NCBI GenBank assembly: GCA_963802205.1
Contig: CAWDHW010000010.1
Span: 1-64,000, forward strand
DNA from: DYRB01 sp963802205
GTDB lineage: Bacteria; Pseudomonadota; Gammaproteobacteria; Chromatiales; Chromatiaceae
Reading direction: 5' to 3'
Length of the DNA: 64,000 bases
The notes under the pieces are model-generated. The model was not told the DNA's origin and did not search any database. It was given only the letters and a program-made list of their open reading frames with translations. Numbering within the stretch: the first letter of the stretch is position 1; each line of letters starts with the position of its first letter. This document shows positions 33,224 to 41,588 of this stretch, in pieces. Position numbers and translations under genes: made by a program.

Positions 33224-33613
33224 ATGTCAATCAACACCTTAGCCGCTGGGGTCCTAACGATCCTGGCATTCACCCCCCTCAACAGCGTCGCCAGCAGCGA
33301 CCGCACTCACGGCCTCCAAGGCACCGCATCCTACTACGGCGGCAAGTTCCACGGCCGCAAGACCGCCAGCGGCGAGCGCTTCAACCAGGAAGGCCTGACG
33401 GCCGCCCACAAGACCCTGCCCCTGGGCACCAGGGTACGGGTCACCAACCTCCGCAACGGCGAGAGCGTCGACGTCAAGATCAACGACCGCGGCCCCTACC
33501 ACAAGGGGCGGGTACTGGACCTGTCCAAGGGCGCGGCCCGCGAGATCGGCATGCTCGGTGCCGGCACCGCCAAGGTGAAGGTCGAGGTCATCGCCAAGGG
33601 CGACGACGCATAG
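33224..33613 (+). CDS. RlpA-like septal-ring/endolytic transglycosylase domain protein
   Basis: 129 residues with GAGGAACGGCG before the ATG. A signal peptide (LAAGVLTILAFTPLNSVAS) is followed by one double-psi beta-barrel domain. Its motifs are GTASYYGGKFHGRKTASGE, LTAAHKTLPLGTRVRVTNL, then the catalytic-site Asp in INDRGPYHKGRVLDLS. RlpA proteins cut denuded glycan strands at the division site. This one lacks both a lipobox and the C-terminal SPOR domain, so it is a minimal, soluble periplasmic member. Confidence 0.85.
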   Translation: MSINTLAAGVLTILAFTPLNSVASSDRTHGLQGTASYYGGKFHGRKTASGERFNQEGLTAAHKTLPLGTRVRVTNLRNGESVDVKINDRGPYHKGRVLDLSKGAAREIGMLGAGTAKVKVEVIAKGDDA

Positions 33614-33624
33614 GACCTGGGTAC

Positions 33625-33680
33625 GGCGGACCCGGACCGGGTCCGCCATCCCACGTTCGGTCGGGTCCGCGACGCGGACC
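33625..33680. terminator. Two tandem hairpins between convergent rlpA-like and gltX genes
   Basis: Hairpin 1 is a perfect 10-bp stem (33625-33634 with 33638-33647) and hairpin 2 a perfect 7-bp stem (33664-33670 with 33674-33680). Both have a GAC loop and share GGTCCGC/GCGGACC arms. They lie between the two convergent stops and probably work in both directions, although no T-run follows on either strand. Confidence 0.55.
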
Positions 33681-33688
33681 GATTCAGT

Positions 33689-35104
33689 TCAGACATCCGC
33701 TGCCAAGCCCCCGATATGGTCCAGGGCCTGCTCGATCCGGCGCAGGGTCGCCTCCTTCCCTACCAACTCCAAGGTCACCCCGATCCCGGGTGACGCGGCA
33801 CGTCCCACCACAGCGACCCGCAGCGGCTGGGCCACCTTCCCCATCTTCTCCCCAAGGCCGACGGCGACCTGCTCCAGGGTCCGCTCCAGGGTATCTGCAC
33901 CCCAATCCTCCAAGGCCAACAGTTCCAACTCCTCGCGCGCGCGCTCCAAGGCCGGCACGGCTGCCGGGCGCAGATGCTTCCTGGCCGATGCCTCATCGTA
34001 GGCGTCGAAGTCCTGGTAAACGAAGGCGCTGATCTGGGCCAGTTCTGTCAGGGTCTTGGCCCGCGCCTGCTGGGCCGCCACCACCGCCTTGAGGTCCGCC
34101 CCCTGGGAGGGATCTATACCGATGCGCCCCATGTGCGGGCTCAGCAGGTGGGCGATGCGCTGGGGGTCGGCATGCTGCACATAGTGCTGGTTGAGCCAGA
34201 GGAGTTTGTCGGTGTTGAAGGTCGAGGCGGCCTTGTTGACCTGATCGATGTCGAACAACTCGATCATCTCGTCTAAGGAGAAGATCTCCTGATCGCCATG
34301 GGACCAGCCCAGGCGCACCAGGTAGTTGAGCAGGGCCTCTGGCAGGAAGCCATCGTCGCGGTAAGCAATAACGCTCACCGCCCCGTGGCGCTTGGACAGC
34401 CGCGCCCCGTCGTCCCCCAGGATCATGGGGACATGAGCATAGCGCGGCGGCTCCGAGCCCAAGGCACGCAGGATATTGATCTGACGGGGGGTGTTATTGA
34501 TATGGTCGTCGCCACGGATGACATGGGTGATGCCCATGTCCATGTCGTCCACCACCACCGAGAGGTTGTAGGTGGGGGAGCCGTCGGTGCGGCGGATGAC
34601 CAGATCGTCGAGTTCATCGTTGCGAAAGACGATGCGCCCGCGGATCAGGTCGTCCACCACCACCAGCCCGTCATCCGGGTTGCGGAAACGCACGGCATGA
34701 GGCTGGTCTGCGCTCAAGCCGCGCCCGCGACAGTGGCCGTCGTAGCGCGGCTTTTCCTTGCGCGCCATCTGCCCCTCGCGCAGCGTGTCGATACGTTCCT
34801 TGGGGCAGTCGCAGCGGTAGGCGAGGCCCTTATCGATCAGTTCGTCGATGGCGGCGTTATAGCGGTCGAAGCGATTGGTCTGAAAGAAGGGCCCCTCGTC
34901 ATAAGCCAGCCCCAACCAGGCCATGCCCTCCAGGATGGCGTTCACCGAGGCGGCGGTGGAGCGCTCCAGGTCCGTATCCTCGATGCGCAGGACAAAGACT
35001 CCCCCGTGCTTACGCGCGAAGAGATAGGAGAACAGCGCCGTGCGCGCCCCACCGACGTGGAGATAGCCCGTAGGACTGGGTGCAAAGCGGGTGCGAATGG
35101 TCAT
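33689..35104 (-). CDS. gltX: Glutamyl-tRNA synthetase
   Basis: 471 residues, class I synthetase. The HIGH motif appears as PSPTGYLHVGGARTAL, the KMSKS motif as KRHGAVSV within ARLSKRHG, and the zinc-binding part as CDCPKERIDTL with CRGRG. It charges tRNA-Glu with glutamate for translation and, in a phototroph, for C5 tetrapyrrole synthesis. Monocistronic; the start is preceded by a short GC-rich region. Confidence 0.97.
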   Translation of the reverse strand: MTIRTRFAPSPTGYLHVGGARTALFSYLFARKHGGVFVLRIEDTDLERSTAASVNAILEGMAWLGLAYDEGPFFQTNRFDRYNAAIDELIDKGLAYRCDCPKERIDTLREGQMARKEKPRYDGHCRGRGLSADQPHAVRFRNPDDGLVVVDDLIRGRIVFRNDELDDLVIRRTDGSPTYNLSVVVDDMDMGITHVIRGDDHINNTPRQINILRALGSEPPRYAHVPMILGDDGARLSKRHGAVSVIAYRDDGFLPEALLNYLVRLGWSHGDQEIFSLDEMIELFDIDQVNKAASTFNTDKLLWLNQHYVQHADPQRIAHLLSPHMGRIGIDPSQGADLKAVVAAQQARAKTLTELAQISAFVYQDFDAYDEASARKHLRPAAVPALERAREELELLALEDWGADTLERTLEQVAVGLGEKMGKVAQPLRVAVVGRAASPGIGVTLELVGKEATLRRIEQALDHIGGLAADV

Positions 35105-35212
35105 GGTCTTGGACGAGGCTCCAACGCGGCAGCGGCAGGGGGCCGGGATTCTAGCAGACCGGGCGAGGATGCCGACCCACCGCGAAGCCCCGGACCGGAC
35201 AGCCGGGTCCGG

Positions 35213-35902
35213 CTAGGGGTTGCAACGGCCCCGCCCGTGCCGTTCCAGGTAGCGCTGATGGTAGTCCTCGGCGGGGTAGAAGGCCCCGGCCGGGACTATC
35301 TCGGTGACGATGGGGCGCGGCAGTGCCGCAGCATGCTGCGCCAGGGAGGCACGGGCCGCGGCCTCCTGCTCGGGGGAGTGGTACAGGATCAGGCTGCGGT
35401 ATTGGCTGCCCACATCTGGCCCCTGACGGTCTGGTGTGGTGGGATCATGGCCCTGCCAGAATACGGCAAGCAGGCTCTCATACCCGATCTGCGCCGGGTC
35501 GTAGGCAACTCGCACCACCTCGGCGTGGCCGGTACGGCCGCTGGATACCTGCTCGTAGCTCGGGGCCAGAGTCCGGCCACCGGCATAGCCGACCTGGGTG
35601 CCAACCACCCCTGGCAGGGCACAGAAGGCCGCCTCAGCCCCCCAGAAGCAACCCATGCCGAAGGTGGCATGTGCGATCCCGGGGGATGCCGCCACCCGGG
35701 TGTCCTGGCCCGCGCGTGATGGGTCTCCCCTACCCTGGGCGGCTGCGTGATCGGCCCCATCGGCCGGCGACGCCGCAACGGCCGCGGCGGTGGCCTGGGG
35801 GCAGATGCGCTCGCCCGCGGCAGGCCCTGCTCCCTGGGCGTGCGCCGCGCTGGCATGGGTCGTCAGGGCCAGGGCAAGGACCAAAAGGAGAAAAGGGTTC
35901 AT
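35213..35902 (-). CDS. msrA: Peptide methionine sulfoxide reductase MsrA, exported
   Basis: 229 residues from the ATG at 35902, with AGGAGAAAAGGGTTC pattern sites nearby. A signal peptide (LLLVLALALTTHASAAHA) and an Ala-rich linker of about 50 residues precede the catalytic domain. The active-site Cys is Cys85 in FGMGCFWGAEA; other MsrA segments are GVVGTQVGYAGG, YDPAQIGYESLLAVFW, HDPTTPDRQGPDVGSQYRS and FYPAEDYHQRYL. Methionine-(S)-sulfoxide would be repaired in the periplasm, in keeping with oxidative exposure of envelope proteins. Confidence 0.93.
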   Translation of the reverse strand: MNPFLLLVLALALTTHASAAHAQGAGPAAGERICPQATAAAVAASPADGADHAAAQGRGDPSRAGQDTRVAASPGIAHATFGMGCFWGAEAAFCALPGVVGTQVGYAGGRTLAPSYEQVSSGRTGHAEVVRVAYDPAQIGYESLLAVFWQGHDPTTPDRQGPDVGSQYRSLILYHSPEQEAAARASLAQHAAALPRPIVTEIVPAGAFYPAEDYHQRYLERHGRGRCNP

Positions 35903-36057
35903 GATCCGCTCCGGGGCCTGAGTGTGGGGGCCAGTGTAGGGCCTTGTGGCCGGCATCGCCGCTTACGTGGCCAGACCGCACGATCGGGATGATAGCGCCA
36001 CAGCCTCCGCCGAACGGACATTTCGGGACTCATCGGGCTTCGGTCCGACCTGATGGG

Positions 36058-37197
36058 TCAATAGCGACCGGCGCGGTCCACCCAGACCCAGGCGACGAAC
36101 CAGGCAAGCCCGGCCGCCAGGGATGCAATGCCGAAGGTCAGGGCCGGGGAAAATCCGGTCCACAACCAACCCGCCAGCAGGCTCCCGGCCGCCCCGCCGG
36201 CGCCAAAGCTCAGGCTGTTGTAAATGGCCTGACCGCGCCCTTGGGCGCGTCCGGGGAAGTAGTGGTGGGCAAGATGGATGGCGGAGGCGTGGAAGGTCCC
36301 GAAAGTGGCGGCATGCAGGGCCTGGGCTACGACCTGAACGGCAACGAGCTCCACCAGGGTGCCAATGAGGGACCAGCGCAGGACCGCGAGCGCCAGGCTG
36401 GCGAGCAGGACCCGGCGGGCACCGAAGCGCACCAGCAACCTGTGCATTCCTAAGAAAACCAGAACCTCGACGAAGACCGCCCAGGCCCAGAGTGCGCCCA
36501 CCGCTGCGCTGTCGTAGCCCGCCGCCTTGAGGTAGATGGAGTAGAAGGCATAGTAGGCGCCGTGGCTTACCTGCATCAGCAGGCAGGCGGCGAGGAAGGC
36601 CATGATCTCCGGCCGTCGCAGGAGGCGGCCCAAGGACTCATCCAACAATCCGACAGGCGCATGGCCACGGTCGGGGACCAGCAGGCTGGCAAGCCAGATC
36701 CCGACGAACAGCGCCAGGACCACCCAGGGGACCACCCAGGTTCCGCGGCCATCCAACAGCCAGCCCACACAGGCAACGGTGAGGATAAAACCGACGGACC
36801 CCCACAGGCGCACGCTGGCGTAACGGTTGGCCCGCGCCCCCAGGTGATTGAAGGTGATGGCCTCCATCTGCGGCAGGGCGGCGTTCCAGAAGAAGCTCGC
36901 GACAAACATGACCGCGGCGATGCCCCAAAAGCCCCGGGCGACAAAGATGGCGGCGAAGGTCAGGGTGGCGAACAGGCAGGCCAGGCGCACCAGGCGGATG
37001 CGCGCCCCACTGCGGTCGGCAAGCCAGCCCCAGAGGGGGGGCGAGATCAGTTTTGTCCCCGTGAGAATGGCCATCAGTTGCCCGATGGCCAATGGGGTCA
37101 GATTCTGATCTTGCAGGTAGAGCCCCCAATAGGGCACCAGGGCCCCAAGGGTGCCGAAGTAGAAGAGGTAGAACCCGGATAGGCGCCAGTAGGGCAT
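36058..37197 (-). CDS. MFS transporter (MFS_1-like / 3-phenylpropionate transporter-like)
   Basis: 379 residues with twelve membrane helices. The N-terminus (RLSGFYLFYFGTLGALVPYWGLYL) and the second-loop motif PLWGWLADRSGARIRL match the short MFS_1-like group that includes HcaT and nucleoside/LacY-type symporters. The RVLLASLALAVLRWSLIG segment and FHASAIHLAHHYFPG are also characteristic. Substrate unknown. Single gene between msrA and aroC. Confidence 0.78.
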   Translation of the reverse strand: MPYWRLSGFYLFYFGTLGALVPYWGLYLQDQNLTPLAIGQLMAILTGTKLISPPLWGWLADRSGARIRLVRLACLFATLTFAAIFVARGFWGIAAVMFVASFFWNAALPQMEAITFNHLGARANRYASVRLWGSVGFILTVACVGWLLDGRGTWVVPWVVLALFVGIWLASLLVPDRGHAPVGLLDESLGRLLRRPEIMAFLAACLLMQVSHGAYYAFYSIYLKAAGYDSAAVGALWAWAVFVEVLVFLGMHRLLVRFGARRVLLASLALAVLRWSLIGTLVELVAVQVVAQALHAATFGTFHASAIHLAHHYFPGRAQGRGQAIYNSLSFGAGGAAGSLLAGWLWTGFSPALTFGIASLAAGLAWFVAWVWVDRAGRY

Positions 37198-37437
37198 GGG
37201 TAAGCGCCCCGCGAAGCGGTCAGGGCAGCCTGTGACCGATGAGACAGGATTAACGGGACCTTAGGGTGATGGGCGTCGCGGCATTGCGGGCGTCAGGCGG
37301 GACCGACCCCTGACCAGACCGCAGGCTCGCCGAGGCCTGCCGGCTCCCTCGGGCCAAAAGCTTCCGGCGAACGGACCCAGGCACAAGGCTCAGGCGAAAC
37401 GGTTGCCGGCAAGGTTCGCCCCTCACCCCCCTCGCCC

Positions 37438-37459
37438 CGGGGCGAGGGGCTCGCGGGCG
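37438..37459. repeat. Perfect 22-bp GC palindrome after aroC
   Basis: CCCCTCGCCCC followed directly by GGGGCGAGGGG. It lies 26 bases past the aroC stop and may serve as a terminator stem or belong to a common CCCTCACCC/CTCGCCCC dispersed repeat. Confidence 0.5.
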
Positions 37460-37484
37460 CCCAACCAGAACCGAATACCCCCCG

Positions 37485-38591
37485 TCAGACACACCCCACC
37501 CCAGGCGGAACGCCGCCAAAGGGCGGTCGCACGTCGGCATTTTGCCCACGATTACGCAGCAGGTGATCCATGAGGACCATGGCCAGCATGGCCTCGGCGA
37601 TGGGGGTGGCGCGGATGCCGACGCAGGGGTCGTGACGGCCGGTGGTGACGATCTCTGCCGGCTCACCGTGGGCGTCCAAGGTACGCCCCGGCAGGCGGAT
37701 ACTAGAGGTGGGTTTGAGCGCCAGACGGGCAACGATGTCCTGACCGGTAGAGATGCCGCCCAGGATGCCGCCGGCATGGTTGCTCAGAAAGCCTCCCGGG
37801 GTCAGCTCATCGCGGTGCTCACTGCCCTTCTGAGCGATGCAGGCGAAACCGGCCCCGATCTCCACCCCCTTGACGGCGTTGATGCTCATCAGTGCGTGGG
37901 CGATGTCGGCGTCAAGACGGTCGTAGATGGGCTCGCCGAGCCCCACCGGGACGCCACTGGCAACGACGGTGACCTCCGCCCCCACCGAATCGCCGGACTT
38001 GCGCAGCTCATCCATGTAGGTCTCAAGCTCCGGGATCGCCTGGGCATCCGGCCAGAAGAAGGGGTTACGCTCCACCTGATCCCAGTCGAAGGCGGCGTTG
38101 CGGATGGGCCCGAGCCGGGACAAGTAGCCGCGGATCAGGACCCCGTGACGTTCCCGTAAGTACTTCTTGGCGATACCCCCGGCGGCAACGCGCATGGCCG
38201 TCTCCCGGGCCGAGGAGCGCCCGCCGCCGCGGGGGTCGCGGATGCCGTACTTCATGGTATAGGTATAGTCGGCGTGCCCCGGGCGGAACTTGGCGGCGAT
38301 CTCCGAGTAGTCTTTGGATCGCTGGTCCTCGTTGTGGATGATGAGCCCGATGGGGGTCCCCGTAGTAACCCCCTCGTAGACCCCCGACAGGATCTGGACC
38401 CTGTCGGACTCGCGCCTCTGGGTGGTGTGGCGAGACTTGCCCGGTCGGCGCCGGTCGAGATCGCCTTGCAGGTCCGCCTCGCACAGGGGCAGCCCGGGGG
38501 GGCAGCCATCCACGATGGCGCCGATGGCCAGACCGTGGCTCTCGCCGAAGCCGGTGACCACGAAGGATCTGCCGAAACTGTTACCGGACAT
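37485..38591 (-). CDS. aroC: Chorismate synthase
   Basis: 368 residues. The three family signatures are visible: GESHGLAIGAIVDGCPPG at the start, GRSSARETAMRVAAGGIA in the middle, and the FMN-site RHDPCVGIRATPIAEAM near the end. It converts EPSP to chorismate with reduced FMN, the last shared step of aromatic synthesis. It lies 55 bases after tolC on the same strand, so it may be in the same transcript. Confidence 0.96.
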   Translation of the reverse strand: MSGNSFGRSFVVTGFGESHGLAIGAIVDGCPPGLPLCEADLQGDLDRRRPGKSRHTTQRRESDRVQILSGVYEGVTTGTPIGLIIHNEDQRSKDYSEIAAKFRPGHADYTYTMKYGIRDPRGGGRSSARETAMRVAAGGIAKKYLRERHGVLIRGYLSRLGPIRNAAFDWDQVERNPFFWPDAQAIPELETYMDELRKSGDSVGAEVTVVASGVPVGLGEPIYDRLDADIAHALMSINAVKGVEIGAGFACIAQKGSEHRDELTPGGFLSNHAGGILGGISTGQDIVARLALKPTSSIRLPGRTLDAHGEPAEIVTTGRHDPCVGIRATPIAEAMLAMVLMDHLLRNRGQNADVRPPFGGVPPGVGCV

Positions 38592-38646
38592 GGATCAGTA
38601 GGCCGGTGGCAGGACTGGATCGACCGGGGTCAGCCAGGCATTGCCC

Positions 38647-39948
38647 TTAGCCGATGACGTCCCGGGTCAGGGTGCTGGTGGCCTGGTGCAGTTTGACCCC
38701 GTTGATGACGTAGTCGTAACGGGAACTCAGATAGTCGAACTCCGCCTGGAACAGGGCACGCTGGGCATTGAGGACATCAACCTGGGTGCGAGTCCCCACC
38801 TCCAACCCGGCCTGAGTGGACTCCAGATTGCTGCGCGCGGAGACGACCGCCGCCTGGCGCGCCTTGACGTCGCTGATGGAGGAGATGATGCCGCGGAAGG
38901 CGTCCTTGACCTGGTTGGTGACGGCACGCCGCTGTTGGTCGAGGCGATCCTGGGCGGCCTGGTAGCTAAAACCGGCCTGGCGGGTGCGCGAATTCACGGC
39001 ACCGCCCTGGTAGATCGGGACATTGACCTGGAGCCCGATGAAGGCCCCATCGACGTCGGAATTGAACTCCGCCGCGGAGCGGGTCCAGTCGTAGCCGACC
39101 TGGGCCTGCAGCGTCGGGTAGTGTCCGGAGCGCTGGATCTCGATGCCCTTCTTGGCCGCCTCTGCCGCCTCGGTGGCGGCGACGATGCCGTAGTTCCCGG
39201 CCAGGGCTGCCTCCGCCCACTTGTTGATGTCGTTGGGCTCCGGCGGGGCCAGGGGCAGCTTGTCCCCGAGGCGGGACAACGGGACCTTGATGGGGCCGAC
39301 GATCTTGCGCAGGGCCTCCCAACCGTTATCCAAGGCGTTCTGGGCCAGGATCAGGTTGGCACGTGAGAGGTCAAAGGCGGCCTGACTCTCGTTGACGTCG
39401 GTGATGGCCACCAGACCCACCTCGAAGCGCTGCTTGGACTGCTCAAGGGTGCGCTCGTTGGCCCGCACCAGGGCCTCCGACACCCGCACGGCATCGGCGC
39501 GGCGGAGCACATCGAAGTAGGCGACGGTGGTACTCGCCATGAGATCGATCTCGGCGCTGCGATACTGGGCCTCTGCCTGGGCGATGGTGTTGTCGGTCTG
39601 CTTGAGGCTGATCCATTTGGCGCGGTCATAGACGGTCTGCGTGACGCGCGGGTGCAACGACCCGTCCGGGTAGGTGTCGCTGTTCTTGAAACTGCCGAAA
39701 CCGTTGTTGCCCTGGACGCGAATGTTGTTGTAATTGACCTCGCCCTGGACGCCGATGTTGGGCAGCAGCAGGGCCCGGGCCTGGGGCTGGACCTCGCGGG
39801 TAGCGTCGAGCTGCGAGCCCGCCTCCTTCAGCGTCGGGTCGCTCTGCACCGCCAGATCGTAGATCTGGAGAAGGTCCTCGCCCAGGGCCAGGGGCGGCAG
39901 AACGAGGAGGAAACCGGCGAGCAGCGCGGCGGCGGAGGTGCGTGTCAT
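38647..39948 (-). CDS. tolC: TolC family outer-membrane efflux channel
   Basis: 433 residues from the ATG at 39948, with a signal peptide (AALLAGFLLVLPPLALG). Two repeated OEP domains follow: LLQIYDLAVQSDPTLKEAGS and AQAEAQYRSAEIDLMASTTVAYFDVLRRADAV in the first; WAEAALAGNYGIVAATEAAEAAKKGIEIQRSGHYP and FIGLQVNVPIYQGGAVNSRTRQA in the second. This is typical of type I secretion and RND efflux outer-membrane channels. No inner-membrane partner genes lie nearby, as in E. coli. Confidence 0.93.
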   Translation of the reverse strand: MTRTSAAALLAGFLLVLPPLALGEDLLQIYDLAVQSDPTLKEAGSQLDATREVQPQARALLLPNIGVQGEVNYNNIRVQGNNGFGSFKNSDTYPDGSLHPRVTQTVYDRAKWISLKQTDNTIAQAEAQYRSAEIDLMASTTVAYFDVLRRADAVRVSEALVRANERTLEQSKQRFEVGLVAITDVNESQAAFDLSRANLILAQNALDNGWEALRKIVGPIKVPLSRLGDKLPLAPPEPNDINKWAEAALAGNYGIVAATEAAEAAKKGIEIQRSGHYPTLQAQVGYDWTRSAAEFNSDVDGAFIGLQVNVPIYQGGAVNSRTRQAGFSYQAAQDRLDQQRRAVTNQVKDAFRGIISSISDVKARQAAVVSARSNLESTQAGLEVGTRTQVDVLNAQRALFQAEFDYLSSRYDYVINGVKLHQATSTLTRDVIG

Positions 39949-40247
39949 GGTGCGACCTGTGGGGGCGGGGCGCCGGAGGGCGAGGCCCCGATTATAGGCC
40001 AGGCCGGTCGCGAGGCTCAATGCGACGACACAACCCCACGCCCCCTTGCCTCAAGCGGATAGGCCGATACCCTTACAATCGCCTTGAAACCCAGGGCCGG
40101 TGTCGGTCAGATCTATCGGGGGACACCCGAGGGTGTCGTGGCGCCAAGCACCCGGCCTTAGCCTCCATGCCCGGGCGCAACCCTCAACTCCAGAACGCCG
40201 GAAATCCAACGCGCTTCCACCTCGCCCGGCTTCTCTTCGGCAATGGC
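39949..40247. other. Gene-less region upstream of tolC
   Basis: About 300 bases between the tolC start and the rpfG promoter. Contains a GACACCC/GGGTGTC stem near 40124-40140 and no credible open frame. The tolC promoter must be here on the minus strand but was not identified. Confidence 0.35.
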
Positions 40248-40276
40248 TTGACCTATCCTTTGGCTCAGGATAATAC
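40248..40276 (+). promoter_or_regulatory. Sigma-70 type promoter of the rpfG-like gene
   Basis: TTGACC (40248-40253), a 17-base spacer and TAATAC (40271-40276) give a strong -35/-10 pair. Transcription would start near 40283, leaving a leader of about 175 bases before the GTG at 40457. Confidence 0.6.
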
Positions 40277-40456
40277 GTGGGGCCGCGCACTGCCTTGCCG
40301 TGATAGTCGCGTCTAAGGTCCTCCAGGTCCCGCCTCCCCTGGGAGAGGCCCGTGATGAGGGAAACGGTCATTGCACCCGCACCCTCCATCGTCCGGGGTG
40401 ATACGGGCGCCATGGCTGTTAGCACCGCCCCCTACGACTAGCCAAGCGAGGTACCC

Positions 40457-41588
40457 GTGCCGACTGTCATCGTTATCGACGACCAATCTGTGAGCCGCGT
40501 GATCTTGAGCGAACTCGATCCGCTCGATCAGTAGCGACATCACGACCGAGGCCTTCGCCGACCCCGTCACTGCCCTGACCTGGATCCGCACTCACCCCGT
40601 CGATCTCGTTCTGACGGATTTCAAGATGCCGCACATGGACGGTGTCGAGTTCACACGCGGGATGCGTCAGATCCCTGCCTGTATCGATGTCCCGCTGGTG
40701 ATGATCACCTGTGTCATGAACAGGACGGTACGCTACCGCGCCCTGGAGGCAGGCGCTACGGACTTCCTGACCAAGCCCATCGACCACTTCGAATGCCGCG
40801 CTCGCTGCCAGAACCTCCTCAAATTGCGCCAGCAACAGGTCGTGATCCGCGACCGCGCCCAATCCCTCGAAGGCGAGGTGCGCGAGGCCACCAGGGCCAT
40901 AGAACTGCGCGAGAAGGAGACCCTGTTCCGCCTCGCACGGGCCGGCGAATACCGCGACGAGGACACCGGCAACCATGTGTTGAGGGTGGCCCGCTTCGCG
41001 CGGCTCATCGCAGATGGCCTCGGCCTCAACCCGATGTTTTCCGAAGTTCTGGAGCAGGCGGCTCCCATGCACGACATCGGCAAGATCGGCATACCGGATC
41101 GTGTCCTGCTCAAGCCAGGCCGTCTCAACCATGCCGAGTGGGAGATCATGAAGACGCACTCGCGCATTGGCTACGAGATCCTCCACGACAGCCCATCAAA
41201 GTACCTGCGCATGGGCGCGACCATCGCCTACGCCCATCACGAGTGCTTCGACGGCTCGGGCTACCCGCTGGGCCTGGCCGGGGAGGCCATCCCCATCGAG
41301 GCCCGCATCACGGCGGTAGCCGACGTCTTCGATGCCCTGTGCACCTGGCGGCCCTACAAAGCCCCCTGGTCCACTGACCAGGCGTTCGATTACCTCCAGA
41401 GCAAGCGCGGTCGCCGGTTCGACCCCGACTGCGTGGACGTCTTCCTCGACAACCGCGAGCAGGTCGTCGAGATCGCCCAAACCATCGCCGACGTTGCGCC
41501 ACCCCAGACCGGACCGGCCAATCCGAATCCTGACGTAAGACCTAACCTAATCCAGGAACACCTGCGCTATGGCCGGTCCCACGCCTAA
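40457..41588 (+). pseudogene. rpfG: RpfG-type response regulator with HD-GYP domain, frameshifted as sequenced
   Basis: GTG 40457 starts a receiver domain (TVIVIDDQSVSRVILSEL) that meets a stop at about 40532. Receiver sequence continues in the next frame from about 40515 (SDITTEAFADP, then VDLVLTDFKMPHMDG with the phospho-Asp, then TKPIDHFECR with the Lys). Removing one C in CTCGATC (about 40514-40520) gives one frame: SELIRSISSDITTEAF. The HD-GYP domain follows intact: HVLRVARFA, APMHDIGKIGIPD, HHECFDGSGYP and ARITAVADVFDAL. RpfG is the c-di-GMP phosphodiesterase output of DSF sensing. The longest clean frame, from ATG 40626, would keep the HD-GYP domain but only part of the receiver. Confidence 0.8.

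Noticed and set aside
40277..40456. c-di-GMP riboswitch before the rpfG-like gene
   Set aside because: No GEMM-type core pattern could be found in the leader.
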